Notes under the pieces: model-generated
The model's database searches: none
What the model saw: only the letters and a program-made list of their open reading frames with translations
Told to the model about the DNA's origin: nothing
Origin: Komagataeibacter rhaeticus
Lineage (GTDB): Bacteria > Pseudomonadota > Alphaproteobacteria > Acetobacterales > Acetobacteraceae
Reading direction: 5' to 3'
Length of the DNA stretch: 64,000 bases
Assembly (NCBI RefSeq): GCF_003207855.1
Contig: NZ_NKTZ01000004.1
Span: forward strand, 62,001 to 126,000
Position numbers and translations under genes: made by a program
In this document: in pieces, positions 1-10,414 of the stretch
Position numbering within the stretch: position 1 is the stretch's first letter
Layout of the letters: each line of letters starts with the position of its first letter

Positions 1-1025
<1,025 letters not shown>

Positions 1026-1168
1026 CGGACGGGACAGATACGCTGCCTGCTGCGTGTGGAGGGCAGCGTGCCGAAGGGGAGACGCAGGACGATGCAGGTC
1101 CGGCGACCAGGCAGTATTGGACAACCCGGCAGGCGTGACGCCAGCGTCACGACTGGAGCGGCGGACTG

Positions 1169-2086
1169 ATGCCTGTTTCCATCCAGTTCCGTCAGGCGCT
1201 GGGCAAGCTGGTCCTGCCCGCGCTGATCCTTGTGGCCTGTGGCGTCATCCTGCTGGGCAAGGCGGATCGCGCGCTGGTTGAACGCCTGCGCATGCAGACG
1301 GCCGACCTGCTGGCCCCCGCCTACAGTCTGGTGGCGTGGCCGCAGGCCAAGCTGCGCTGGCTGTCGGGCAACCTGCAGGATATCCGCAACCTTGAAGCCG
1401 AGAACATCCGCCTGCGTGCCGAAAACGAGTCGCTGCGCCACTGGTATGACGTGGCGGCGGCGCTGGCGGATGAAAACGGCACGCTGAAAGCCAACCTGCA
1501 CTGGATTCCCGATAACGCGCCCACCTTCGTCAGTGGCCGCGTGGTGCGCGATACAAGCGGGCTGTACGCGCGCGCGGTGCTGCTGGCGATCAATGCCGAT
1601 ACATCGGTGCGCAAGGGGGGCATAGCACTTGATGGCGCGGGACTGGTCGGGCGTGTGACCGAGGTGGGCAAGCGCTCGGCGCGTGTGCTGCTGATTACCG
1701 ACTCGTCCAGCCGCCTGCCCGTGACGCTGGAATCCAGCCATGCCGCCGCCATCATGGCGGGCGACAATTCACCCCTGCCGCGTATCATCTTCTATCCGCA
1801 GGACAATGTGCCGATCGAGGGGGAGCGCGTCGTGACCAATGGCGAGATCGAGAGCCTGCCCGCCGGCCTGCCGGTGGGGCATGTGCACTATGTGCGCCCC
1901 GGCCAGCCCGTGGTGGTGCCCGCCGCGGCGCTGGACCATGTCGATATCCTGCGCATATTCGATTATGCCGACAGCGTGGCCCCGCCCGACGCGCCGGGCC
2001 GTGTGCCCCTGCCGCCCCCCGTGGGGGGCACGCTGTCCCTGCCGGCGCAGTTCCAGCCGCATGCGGACCAGGGGCTGCATGGATGA
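1169..2086 (+). CDS. mreC: Rod shape-determining protein MreC
   Basis: Bitopic inner-membrane protein that links MreB filaments to PBP2 in the periplasm. The sequence shows a short cytoplasmic N-terminus, one membrane segment at about residues 12-32, a coiled coil at about 65-110 (LEAENIRLRAENESLRHW) and then the beta-rich MreC domain, followed by a proline-rich C-terminal tail. The ATG at 1169 follows GGAG about 10 bases upstream. A small perfect hairpin (CGTGACG-CCAG-CGTCACG, 1134-1151) sits just before this ribosome-binding region. The gene ends in a 4-base overlap with mreD, which implies translational coupling. The length of 305 residues is normal for the family. Confidence 0.95.
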   Translation: MPVSIQFRQALGKLVLPALILVACGVILLGKADRALVERLRMQTADLLAPAYSLVAWPQAKLRWLSGNLQDIRNLEAENIRLRAENESLRHWYDVAAALADENGTLKANLHWIPDNAPTFVSGRVVRDTSGLYARAVLLAINADTSVRKGGIALDGAGLVGRVTEVGKRSARVLLITDSSSRLPVTLESSHAAAIMAGDNSPLPRIIFYPQDNVPIEGERVVTNGEIESLPAGLPVGHVHYVRPGQPVVVPAAALDHVDILRIFDYADSVAPPDAPGRVPLPPPVGGTLSLPAQFQPHADQGLHG

Positions 2087-2649
2087 AGAATTTCACCCCG
2101 CCCCCCATCCGTCCCGGCATCCACCCCCGTACCGGGCTGGGTTACCGCATCGACCACGGGGTGCGCAGCGCGGCGCCATGCCTGTTCGTGTTCTTTGCAA
2201 CCCTTGTGCTGTCCGCGCCGCTCAACCTGCCGGGGCAGGTTGAACTCATGCCCGCGCTGGTCATGGGCACGGTGTTCCTGTGGTCGGTTTTCGTGCCCGC
2301 GCTCATGCCCTCCATCGCGGTGTTCGTGCTGGGGCTGTGGGCGGATGTGCTCAGTTTCGGGCCGGCCGGTGTCATGCTGCTCATGATGCTGATCGTGCAT
2401 GGCGTGGCCCTGTCGGGACGTTATACGCTGGCACGGGTTAATTTTTTTGTACTCTGGCTTGTGTTTGGCGTGGTGATGGTGGGGGTTACGGCGCTACAAT
2501 GGGTGCTGTGTTCCGCACTGGCCTTGCATATTGTGGAGTTTCTGCCTTTTGTTTTCGAGACAGTCCTGTCCTTTGGCAGTTTTCCTGTCCTGTATGCAGG
2601 GTTTGTCTGGACCTACCGTTTTGTCGTCAATAACACGGACCGATCCTGA
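2083..2649 (+). CDS. mreD: Rod shape-determining protein MreD
   Basis: Small polytopic inner-membrane protein of the elongasome. After a short polar N-terminus there are about five hydrophobic stretches (for example around residues 28-50, 55-75 and 78-110), which fits MreD. Sequence conservation in this family is low, so the call rests on the membrane topology, the 188-residue length and the position between mreC and mrdA. The ATG overlaps the mreC stop codon by four bases (ATGA). Confidence 0.9.
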   Translation: MKNFTPPPIRPGIHPRTGLGYRIDHGVRSAAPCLFVFFATLVLSAPLNLPGQVELMPALVMGTVFLWSVFVPALMPSIAVFVLGLWADVLSFGPAGVMLLMMLIVHGVALSGRYTLARVNFFVLWLVFGVVMVGVTALQWVLCSALALHIVEFLPFVFETVLSFGSFPVLYAGFVWTYRFVVNNTDRS

Positions 2650-2685
2650 AGCGGGTGTTGTCGTGCGTCCGTGCCGGATGAGTGC

Positions 2686-4605
2686 ATGAAGTTGCGTAAG
2701 AAGAAATCCGGCGCCCGACTCATGTCCCGCCCCGAGGAAGGCAAGAATCCCTCCCGTGGTGTCTTTACCCGTCGTGCCCTGCTGCTTATGGCGGCCCAGG
2801 GGGCGGTACTGGGTGCATTGGGTGAACGTCTGTACGGGCTTCAGGTTCTCAACGGCAGTCATTATGCGAAGCTTGCGGAAAACAACCGGCTGAGCAAACG
2901 CTTCTTCGCGCCGCCACGCGGGCGGATTACCGACCGTTTCGGCATTTCGGTCGCGGCCAATCGCGTGAACTGGCGTGCCCTGCTGCTGGCCGAGGAAACC
3001 AGCGACATTCCCGGCACGCTGGAGCGTTTTGCCCAGCTTGTGCCGCTGGAGCCGCGCGATACCACGCGCATCGAACATGAACTGCGCCACAAGCGGCGGT
3101 TCATTCCCATCATGCTGCGTGATTTCCTGTCATGGGATGACATGGCGCGGCTGGAACTCAACATGCCGTCCCTGCCGGGCGTGCTGATTGATGTGGGCAC
3201 CACGCGGGTCTACCCCTTTGGCCCGCTGCTGGCGCATGTGGTGGGCTATGTTGCCCCGCCTGCGGAAAAGGACGTGGTGCATAATGCCGAACTGGCCCTG
3301 CCGGGCATGCGCGTTGGCCGCTCGGGCATCGAGCAGACACAGGATGCGAGCCTGCGCGGGCAGGTCGGTTCGGTGGAGATGGAGGTCAATGCCGTGGGCC
3401 GCGTCATGGCCGAGCTGGACCGTGACGAGGGGCTGGCGGGTGACGAGATCGCACTGACCATCGACAGCGGCCTGCAGCAGCAGGTGCTGGGCCGCATTGC
3501 CGACCAGTCGGCCAGCGCCGTGGTGATGGACTGCCGCAATGGCGAGGTGCTGGCCATGGTCAGCAATCCCTCCTTCGATCCCTCGCTGTTCGACAGCGGT
3601 GTCAGTCAGGCGCAGTGGATCGAATGGACCAACAACAGCCAGACACCGCTGATCAACAAGGCGGTATCGGGGCTGTATCCGCCCGGTTCCACCTTCAAGC
3701 CCGCCGTGGCCATGGCGGCGCTGCGCGCGGGCACGCTTTCGCCCAGCGACCGGATCAGCTGCCCGGGCTATATCGACGTGGGCGGCACGCGCTTCCACTG
3801 CTGGTCGCGCTACGGGCATGGTTCGATCAACCTGCGCCAGGGGCTGAAATATTCGTGCGACGTGTTCTTCTACGAAGTCGCGCGCCGTACGGGCATGGAT
3901 GTGATCGCCGCCACATCCGAACTGTTCGGTCTGGGTGCGAAACTGCCCGAGATCGAACTGCCGCATGTGCGTCAGGGCCTTATTCCCACCCCCACATGGC
4001 GGCGCGCGCATGGTCACCACTGGAATGGGGGCGACACCATTGTCAGCGGCATCGGGCAGGGATTCGTGCAGGTGACGCCGCTGCAGCTGGCCACCTATGC
4101 CTCGCGCATTGCAACGGGGCGCAACGTGCAGCCGCACCTGATCCGCTCGGTGGCCGGGCGCCTTGCGGGGCTGACCGACCTGGGCCACGCGACGGGCATG
4201 GACATGCCCGAGAATTTCTTTGAAGACATCCGCGCGGGCATGTACGCCGTGGTGAACGAGGAAGGGGGCACCGCGCCCAAGGCCCGGCTGGATATTCCGG
4301 GCGTGCAGATGGCGGGCAAGACCGGCTCGGCGCAGGTGCGCCGTGTCTCGCGCGCGATGCGTGAGAGCGGGCACTTCAATTCCGCCAACCTGCCGTGGGA
4401 ATATCGCCCCCATGCGCTGTTCATATGCTACGCGCCGTATGACGCGCCGCGTTACGCCACGGCGGTGGTGATCGAGCACGGCAATGCGGGTGCGGATGTG
4501 GCCGCCCCCCTTGCGCGTGACATCATGACCGATACCCTGCGTCGTGACCCGGTCAACCACCGTGAACCGCCGGGGCAGGAAGTGGCGCAGGCCGAGGTGG
4601 ACTGA
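2686..4605 (+). CDS. mrdA: Penicillin-binding protein 2 (peptidoglycan transpeptidase)
   Basis: Class B transpeptidase that crosslinks lateral-wall peptidoglycan with RodA. One N-terminal membrane anchor (about residues 30-52) is followed by the PBP dimerisation domain and the transpeptidase domain. The catalytic motif STFK lies around residue 335, an SCD triad takes the place of SxN around 390, and KTGSAQ lies around residue 545. A GTG at 2671 and an ATG at 2722 are in-frame alternatives; the ATG at 2686 was chosen because it keeps the basic N-terminus KLRKKK, but no strong Shine-Dalgarno decides the matter. It follows mreD by 36 bases and precedes rodA. Confidence 0.95.
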   Translation: MKLRKKKSGARLMSRPEEGKNPSRGVFTRRALLLMAAQGAVLGALGERLYGLQVLNGSHYAKLAENNRLSKRFFAPPRGRITDRFGISVAANRVNWRALLLAEETSDIPGTLERFAQLVPLEPRDTTRIEHELRHKRRFIPIMLRDFLSWDDMARLELNMPSLPGVLIDVGTTRVYPFGPLLAHVVGYVAPPAEKDVVHNAELALPGMRVGRSGIEQTQDASLRGQVGSVEMEVNAVGRVMAELDRDEGLAGDEIALTIDSGLQQQVLGRIADQSASAVVMDCRNGEVLAMVSNPSFDPSLFDSGVSQAQWIEWTNNSQTPLINKAVSGLYPPGSTFKPAVAMAALRAGTLSPSDRISCPGYIDVGGTRFHCWSRYGHGSINLRQGLKYSCDVFFYEVARRTGMDVIAATSELFGLGAKLPEIELPHVRQGLIPTPTWRRAHGHHWNGGDTIVSGIGQGFVQVTPLQLATYASRIATGRNVQPHLIRSVAGRLAGLTDLGHATGMDMPENFFEDIRAGMYAVVNEEGGTAPKARLDIPGVQMAGKTGSAQVRRVSRAMRESGHFNSANLPWEYRPHALFICYAPYDAPRYATAVVIEHGNAGADVAAPLARDIMTDTLRRDPVNHREPPGQEVAQAEVD

Positions 4606-4651
4606 ACACCCCCGTGGCCCGCGCCCTGCCATGCCTGTTGTGGAGAATGGA

Positions 4652-5809
4652 ATGAAATTCCAGAAGCGTCTGCTGCGCGCCGAACCCAATTTCCAGATCC
4701 TGACCAAGCTGTGGCAGGTCAACTGGCTGTATGTCATCCTGATCTGCGCGCTGGCGGTGGTGGGGTATGTCGCGCTGTATTCCGCAGGCGGCGGCACGTC
4801 GCGCCCGTTTGCCGGGCCACAGTCCATCCGCTTCTGCTTTGGCGTGGTCATGATGCTGGGGATTGCACTGATGAGCCCGGCCATTCTGGTACGCATGGCA
4901 TGGCCGCTCTATATTTTCTCGCTCATCCTGCTGGTGGCGGTACTGCGCATGGGGCATGTGGGCAAGGGGGCGGAGCGGTGGCTCATGCTGGGTGGCATGC
5001 AGGTCCAGCCGTCGGAACTGGCCAAGATCGCGCTGGTGCTGATGCTGGCGGCGTGGTTTCACAAGATCAGCTACCGCAGCATGGGCAACCCGCTGCTGCT
5101 GGTCCCGCCGGCGCTGATGGTGCTTGCCCCCGTGGCCCTTGTGCTCAAGGAGCCCAATCTGGGTACCGCCGTCATCATCGGCACGGTGGGGGCGAGCATG
5201 TTCTTTGGCGCGGGCATGCGGCTGTGGCAGATCGCGCTGCTCATCCTGCCGGTGCCCATGCTGGCCAAGGTCGCCTACAGCCACCTGCATGACTACCAGA
5301 AGGCGCGGGTCACCACATTCCTGCACCCCGAGAGTGACCCGCTGGGGGCGGGCTACAACATCATCCAGTCCAAGATCGCACTGGGGTCGGGTGGCATGTG
5401 GGGGCAGGGCTACCTGCATGGCACGCAGGGGCAGCTCAACTTCCTGCCTGAAAAGCAGACGGACTTCATCTTCACCATGATTGCCGAGGAATGGGGCTAC
5501 GTGGGGGGGATTACCGTTATCGGCATGCTGCTGCTGCTGGTCTTTGGCGGCATGCTGATCGCCATGCGCAGCCGCAACCAGTTCGGCCGCCTGCTGGGAC
5601 TGGGCATTTCGATGAACTTCTTCCTGTACTGCGCGGTCAACCTGTCCATGGTGATGGGGGCGATCCCGGTGGGGGGGGTGCCGCTGCCACTCATTTCCTA
5701 TGGCGGGTCGGCCATGCTCATGGTCATGTTCGGCTTCGGGCTGCTCATGTCCGCATGGGTGCATCGCAACGCCACCTTCGGGGAGACGACACCGGGGGAG
5801 AAGGACTGA
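4652..5809 (+). CDS. rodA: Peptidoglycan glycosyltransferase RodA (SEDS family)
   Basis: SEDS-family glycosyltransferase that polymerises lipid II for cell elongation, partner of PBP2. About ten membrane segments are visible. The long periplasmic loop ends in NFLPEKQTDFIFTMIAEEWG, which holds the conserved catalytic aspartate, and the C-terminal PLISYGGSAML signature is present. The ATG at 4652 was chosen because GGAG lies six bases upstream. An ATG at 4631 is in frame but lacks such a site. The protein of 385 residues has normal length. The stop codon overlaps the start of the next gene (TGATG). Confidence 0.96.
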   Translation: MKFQKRLLRAEPNFQILTKLWQVNWLYVILICALAVVGYVALYSAGGGTSRPFAGPQSIRFCFGVVMMLGIALMSPAILVRMAWPLYIFSLILLVAVLRMGHVGKGAERWLMLGGMQVQPSELAKIALVLMLAAWFHKISYRSMGNPLLLVPPALMVLAPVALVLKEPNLGTAVIIGTVGASMFFGAGMRLWQIALLILPVPMLAKVAYSHLHDYQKARVTTFLHPESDPLGAGYNIIQSKIALGSGGMWGQGYLHGTQGQLNFLPEKQTDFIFTMIAEEWGYVGGITVIGMLLLLVFGGMLIAMRSRNQFGRLLGLGISMNFFLYCAVNLSMVMGAIPVGGVPLPLISYGGSAMLMVMFGFGLLMSAWVHRNATFGETTPGEKD

Positions 5810-6201
5810 TGGCGGCCATCCTGCCGCCAACGCCTGCGGTGCATCGTTCCTATCGGCTCAGCACCTACCATGTGCCCGGCCTGCCGGTTGTGCATATTGG
5901 CCACAGGCCGCACTGGCGGGGGATGGTGCCGCGGGGTGATATTGTCCTGCTCAGTGCCTGCAATCCCGGTGGCAGGCGGCGCGCCGATGGCTGGAACCGG
6001 CGCATGATGCGGCGGCTGGCCAGCGCTCTGGCCGGGCTGCCGCATGTATTGGGGGAAGGACGGCTGGGGCGGTGGTCCGAACCGCTTTATGCTGTCCGGG
6101 TGCCGCTGGCGCGCGGGCTCGTGCTGGCGCGGCGGTTCCGGCAGAACGCCGTGGTCGTGCTGCATGGCAACAGGCCCGCGCGGCTGGTGTATCTGGCCTG
6201 A
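5809..6201 (+). CDS. DUF3293 domain protein coupled to rodA
   Basis: Small soluble protein of 130 residues with DUF3293 hallmarks: a central LLSACNPGGRR stretch (the family's N-P-x-S/G-R core), a WSEPLYAVR segment and a C-terminal ARRFRQNAVVVLHG block that matches the family's A-x-x-F-x-Q-x-A pattern. The function of DUF3293 is not known to me. Its ATG overlaps the rodA stop codon by one base, so it is probably translated from the mre-rod transcript. The dispersed intergenic repeats follow at 6229. No signal peptide or membrane segment is visible. Confidence 0.8.
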   Translation: MAAILPPTPAVHRSYRLSTYHVPGLPVVHIGHRPHWRGMVPRGDIVLLSACNPGGRRRADGWNRRMMRRLASALAGLPHVLGEGRLGRWSEPLYAVRVPLARGLVLARRFRQNAVVVLHGNRPARLVYLA

Positions 6202-6228
6202 TTCTGAAAAAAACCGGATAACCGGAAA

Positions 6229-6400
6229 GACGTTTTTGGGTGTCGCCTTTTTTCAAAAAGGTGACGTATTCAGAAGCTTTTTGAAAAAAGCTTCACCAGA
6301 AACTTTTGTATGATTACAGGCCGTTTGCCGGGTAGCTTTTTGGAAACCTTAAAAAGAATGCCGCCTTTTTGAAAAAAGGCGGCACCCAGGACCTTCTATT
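6229..6400. repeat. Two-hairpin intergenic repeats, inverted pair
   Basis: This gap between convergent genes holds two copies of a dispersed repeat in opposite orientation. The first (6229-6313) has hairpin A at 6242-6265 (GTCGCC...GGTGAC around a T-run/A-run core) and hairpin B at 6273-6294 (GAAGC...GCTTC). The second (about 6333-6400, inverted) keeps hairpin A at 6360-6383 (GCCGCC...GGCGGC) but has a decayed hairpin B. The same design recurs near 11.1, 24.0, 32.3, 39.4, 40.2 and 62.2 kb. The AT-rich stems could act as a two-way transcription stop between rodA's operon and glyS. Confidence 0.8.
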
Positions 6401-6417
6401 GTTTTTTAAACGGTCTT

Positions 6418-8478
6418 CTAGCCTTCAATCTGGCTGAAATCCGCAATCAGCACCGTCATGCGGCGCAGTTCGGACAGCAGGCGCAGGCGGTTGGCGCGGA
6501 CCGCCGGATCGGGGTCGTTGACCGTGACCTTCTCGAAAAAGCGGTCCAGTACGGGGCGCAGGCTGGCCACGTCCCGCATGGCATCGGCATAGCGTTCCTG
6601 CGCGGTGGCCTGTTCCACTTCGGGCGTGGTCTTTTCCAGTGCATCGGCCAGCGCCTTTTCCTCAGGCTGGGTGTACAGCGCGGGGTTGGGCGTGCCCTCA
6701 TGCGGGCCGTCCTTGCGGTCCTCGATGCGCAGGATGTTGGCCGCGCGCTTGGTCGCCGCCAGCATGTTGCGCCCGTCATCGGTGGCCAGCATGTCGGCAA
6801 TGGCCGTGGCACGCGCCAGCAGGCGCACGATGTCGGTATCGGTATTGCCCACCGATACGGCGGCCAGGATGTCATGGCGCGCGCCCTCGCCACGTAGCTG
6901 CACGCGCAGGCGCTCGGCAATGAATTCGGGCAGTACGTCCAGATCGGGCGCAAGGCGCAGGGCTTCGGGCAGGCCCTGTGCCGCGTCCCACAGCACTTTT
7001 GCCAGATCCAGCCGCAGCCCGTTTTCACGGATGATGCGGATCACGCCCAGCGCCGCACGCCGCAGGGCATACGGGTCGCCCGACCCGCCCGGCTTTTCAC
7101 CCACCGCGAAGAAGGCGACCAGCATGTCGATCTTGTCAGCCAGCGCCACGGCAACCGATACCGGGGCCGTGGGCACGTCATCCTGCGGGCCGCGTGGCAT
7201 GTAATGCGCGCCAATGGCATCGGCCACCGCGTCCGGCTCCCCGTCATGGCGGGCGTAATAGGCCCCCATGATGCCCTGAAGCTCGGGGAACTCGCCCACC
7301 ATGCCGGTGGTCAGGTCGGCCTTGCACAGCAGGGCCGCGCGTTCCGCCTGCGCCACGTCAGCCCCGGTCATGCCCGCCAGCACGCCAGCAAGGCGGACAA
7401 GGCGCTGCACCCGTGCGCCCTGGCTGCCAAGGGATGCGTGGAAGACGATCCGGTCAAGCCCGGGCACGCGGTCTGCCAGCGTGCGGGCGCGGTCCAGGTC
7501 CCAGAAATGGCGGGCATCGGCAAAGCGGGCGCGCAGCACGCGCTCGTTGCCCGCAATGGTCAGCGCCCCGCCATCGCCGGGCAGCAGGTTGGCAACAAAC
7601 GCAAAGCGGGGTGCGGCCGAGCCATCGGCATTGCGCAGCGCGAAGTAGCGCTGGTTCACGCGCATGGAAACCTGCATCACCTCGGGCGGCAGGGTCATGA
7701 ATGCATCATCGATCTGGCCCAGGAAGGGAACCGGCCATTCGGTCAGCCCCGCCACCTCGTCAATCAGGCCGGGATCGGCCACCACGTTCAGCCCTTCCTC
7801 ACGCGCAAGGCGGGCAACGCCTTCGGCAATGGTGGTGCGGCGGGCGGCCGCGTCAGGTTCCACCTGCCGGGCACGCAGGCCGTCCAGCCAGTCCTGCCGG
7901 CCGGTCACGGCAAAGGCGCCGGGCGCGGTAAAGCGGTGGCCTTCGGTCAGGTTGGCCGATTTCAGGCCGTGGCCGTTATCCTCGCCTTCCGCCAGCGTGA
8001 AATCGACCACGTTCCCATCAAGCAGGCATACGATGCGGCGCAGCGGGCGCACCCATGTAAAGGCGCTGCCCACACCCCAGCGCATGGATTTGGGCCAGGG
8101 GAAGCGGCGCAGCAGGCCGGGCAGGATATCGGCTATCTGTTTTGCCGCATCCACGGGCGGGATGGTGCGGTGCAGGACCCAGAAGCCGTTTTCCAGCACC
8201 AGCGCGTCACGCTCCACGCCATGCTTGCGCATGAAGCCTGCCAGCGCCTTTTCCGGGGCACTTTCCCGCGGGCCACGTTCATCCACCGTGCCGCCGGGCA
8301 CCGTGGCATCCACCGTCAGTGCAAGCGCGATGCGGCGCGGGCCGGCATAGGCAGTGGCTTCACGCGGTTTGAGCGGGGCAAGCGCCTCGCAGAGCAGGCG
8401 TTCCAGGTCGGAGGCCGCGCGCGCCTGCATGCGGGCGGGAATTTCCTCGGAGAAGAGTTCGATCAGAAGTTCGGGCAT
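6418..8478 (-). CDS. glyS: Glycine--tRNA ligase beta subunit
   Basis: Beta subunit of the alpha2-beta2 glycyl-tRNA synthetase, responsible for tRNA recognition. It opens with the family signature MPELLIELFSEEIPARMQ and ends with a DALR-like anticodon-binding region (TVNDPDPAVRANRLRLLSEL). The length of 686 residues is normal. The ATG at 8478 follows the glyQ stop by six bases, and its ribosome-binding site GAGGA overlaps the end of glyQ, so the two subunits are co-translated. A long open frame on the opposite strand here is a by-product of GC-rich codons. Confidence 0.97.
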   Translation of the reverse strand: MPELLIELFSEEIPARMQARAASDLERLLCEALAPLKPREATAYAGPRRIALALTVDATVPGGTVDERGPRESAPEKALAGFMRKHGVERDALVLENGFWVLHRTIPPVDAAKQIADILPGLLRRFPWPKSMRWGVGSAFTWVRPLRRIVCLLDGNVVDFTLAEGEDNGHGLKSANLTEGHRFTAPGAFAVTGRQDWLDGLRARQVEPDAAARRTTIAEGVARLAREEGLNVVADPGLIDEVAGLTEWPVPFLGQIDDAFMTLPPEVMQVSMRVNQRYFALRNADGSAAPRFAFVANLLPGDGGALTIAGNERVLRARFADARHFWDLDRARTLADRVPGLDRIVFHASLGSQGARVQRLVRLAGVLAGMTGADVAQAERAALLCKADLTTGMVGEFPELQGIMGAYYARHDGEPDAVADAIGAHYMPRGPQDDVPTAPVSVAVALADKIDMLVAFFAVGEKPGGSGDPYALRRAALGVIRIIRENGLRLDLAKVLWDAAQGLPEALRLAPDLDVLPEFIAERLRVQLRGEGARHDILAAVSVGNTDTDIVRLLARATAIADMLATDDGRNMLAATKRAANILRIEDRKDGPHEGTPNPALYTQPEEKALADALEKTTPEVEQATAQERYADAMRDVASLRPVLDRFFEKVTVNDPDPAVRANRLRLLSELRRMTVLIADFSQIEG

Positions 8479-8484
8479 GATCTC

Positions 8485-9375
8485 TTATTCCTCGCCCGCC
8501 AGCCACGTTTCGCAGCAGCGTTTTGCCAGTGCGCGCACGCGGCCGATATAGGAGGCGCGCTCGCTTACGCTGATCACGCCACGCGCGTCGAGCAGGTTGA
8601 ACAGGTGGCTGGCCTTCAGGCACTGGTCATAGGCGGGCTGGGCCAGGCCCGCTTCGGCCAGGGCGATGGATTCGTGCTCGGCATCGATGAAGTGGCGGTG
8701 CAGCATCTCCACATCCGCGACTTCAAAATTGTGGCGGGAGTAGTCCTGTTCCGCGCGCAGGAACACATCGCCGTATTTCAGGCCCTGGTCGTTGAAGTCG
8801 AGGTCATAGACATTCTCGATCCCCTGCACGTACATCGCCAGCCGTTCCAGCCCGTAGGTCAGTTCGGTCGAGGGCATGACGGTGGGAATGCCGCCCACCT
8901 GCTGGAAGTAGGTGAACTGGGTTACTTCCATCCCGTCGCACCAGACTTCCCACCCCAGGCCCCAGGCGCCGATGGTGGGATTTTCCCAGTCATCTTCAAC
9001 AAAGCGGATGTCGTGTTCCAGCGGGTCGATGCCAATGGCGCGGTAGCTGTCCAGCAGCAGTTTCTGGCTGTCTTCCGGCGTGGGCTTGAGCAGTACCTGA
9101 TACTGGTAATAATGCTGCAGGCGGTTCGGGTTCTCGCCATAGCGGCCATCGGACGGGCGGCGGCAGGGCTGCACGTAGGCGGCCTTCCACGGCTTTTTGC
9201 CCAGCGCGCGCAGCGTGGTGTGCGGCGAGAGCGTGCCCGCCCCCACTTCCGTATCATAGGGCTGGAGAATGGCGCAGCCCTGGTCGGACCAGAACTGGTG
9301 CAGCTTGAGGATCAGGCCCTGGAACGATAGGGGGCGCGGGGATGTGGGTGATCGGGGCACGGGGGCCGGGTCCAT
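8485..9375 (-). CDS. glyQ: Glycine--tRNA ligase alpha subunit
   Basis: Catalytic alpha subunit of the heterotetrameric glycyl-tRNA synthetase, a class II enzyme that activates glycine. Recognisable signatures are [19 protein letters not shown] at the N-terminus, [16 protein letters not shown] and [20 protein letters not shown]. The length of 296 residues fits. The ATG at 9375 has GGAG ten bases upstream. It is transcribed with glyS and is divergent from the DUF2076 gene. Confidence 0.97.
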   Translation of the reverse strand: MDPAPVPRSPTSPRPLSFQGLILKLHQFWSDQGCAILQPYDTEVGAGTLSPHTTLRALGKKPWKAAYVQPCRRPSDGRYGENPNRLQHYYQYQVLLKPTPEDSQKLLLDSYRAIGIDPLEHDIRFVEDDWENPTIGAWGLGWEVWCDGMEVTQFTYFQQVGGIPTVMPSTELTYGLERLAMYVQGIENVYDLDFNDQGLKYGDVFLRAEQDYSRHNFEVADVEMLHRHFIDAEHESIALAEAGLAQPAYDQCLKASHLFNLLDARGVISVSERASYIGRVRALAKRCCETWLAGEE

Positions 9376-9586
9376 GAACGGGATGCTCCGCTAAACGGGG
9401 TCAGGTATGCACCATCTGGCGCAAAATCGCGCGGCAGCATACCGTTATGCCGCCCCGACCGGAAGGGAGGGCGTGCCCATGGCCCAAATCCGCCCCGCAT
9501 GGCGGGGGTGGGCCTTGCGCATTGCACTCTTACGGGCCACATCGGCAGGGGAGACGGTATCCCCAGCCCAAGGCAGGACAGACAGG

Positions 9587-10348
9587 ATGAATGACCAGGA
9601 ACGTGATCTGATCACACAGTTTTTTGCCCGTGTGGGTGGCACCACCACAGGCAGCGTGCCGCAGACGACATCTTCCCTTCCGCCGATCGACCCGCAGGCC
9701 GATCAGTATATCGGGCAGATGTTCCAGAAATATCCTGAAGCCCGCTACCGCATCACCCAGATGGCCGTGGTGCAGGAGGCGGCTCTGGCCGAGGCACAGA
9801 ACCGGATTCGCCAGCTCCAGTGGCAGCTCCAGCAGGCGCAGCAGCAGCTCCAGCAGCAGCAGGCCGCCCCCCAGCAGCCCAGCGGCGGCGGCGGTTTCTT
9901 CAGCGGCATGTTCGGTGGTGGCCAGCGTGCGCAGGCGGCCCCGCCGCCGGGCTGGGGTGGGGCCGCCCCGTCTGCTCCGCCGCCGCAGCCGGTCTACCCG
10001 CAGGGCATGCAGCCGGGCATGTTCCCCGCGCGTGGTTCGGGCTTCCTTGGTTCCGCGCTGACCACGGCGGCCGGTGTGGCGGGTGGCATGATGGTGGGCA
10101 ATGCGCTGACCGACCTGTTCAGCGGGCATCATGATGCTGCGGGCGGCGGCTTTGCCAGTGGCATGCCGCAGGCCGGGGGCGAGACCATCATCAACAACAA
10201 CTACGGCGACAGCACCGCCGGGACCGGCGGCGCCGACCCGTTTGCGGGTGGCGGCACCAGCGCCGATTCCGGTTTTGATGCCGGCGGTGGCGATTCGGGC
10301 GGGTTTGACGGCGGCGGGTTTGACGCGGGCGACGACAACAGCTTCTGA
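9587..10348 (+). CDS. DUF2076 family protein
   Basis: Protein of 253 residues with the DUF2076 layout: an N-terminal helical block beginning MNDQERDLITQFFARVG, a glutamine-rich coiled coil at about 65-100 (RIRQLQWQLQQAQQQLQQQQ), then a low-complexity Gly/Pro/Ala segment, a hydrophobic glycine-zipper-like stretch (around 145-170, AAGVAGGMMVGNALTDLF) and an acidic Gly/Asp tail. No signal peptide is evident; the family has been described as possibly periplasmic, but I cannot confirm that here. The ATG at 9587 follows AAGGCAGG by about eight bases. It is monocistronic, with a terminator directly behind it. Confidence 0.8.
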   Translation: MNDQERDLITQFFARVGGTTTGSVPQTTSSLPPIDPQADQYIGQMFQKYPEARYRITQMAVVQEAALAEAQNRIRQLQWQLQQAQQQLQQQQAAPQQPSGGGGFFSGMFGGGQRAQAAPPPGWGGAAPSAPPPQPVYPQGMQPGMFPARGSGFLGSALTTAAGVAGGMMVGNALTDLFSGHHDAAGGGFASGMPQAGGETIINNNYGDSTAGTGGADPFAGGGTSADSGFDAGGGDSGGFDGGGFDAGDDNSF

Positions 10349-10370
10349 TCATCCGCACGGACGGCGCGGC

Positions 10371-10400
10371 AGGGGCATCCGTCACGGATGCCCCTTTTTT
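10371..10400 (+). terminator. Rho-independent terminator after the DUF2076 gene
   Basis: A perfect GC-rich stem (GGGGCATCCG / CGGATGCCCC, loop TCA) is followed directly by six T residues. It lies 22 bases after the stop codon of the DUF2076 gene and ends 15 bases before the start of alkB. Confidence 0.93.
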
Positions 10401-10414
10401 CATGAGGCGGGGAG

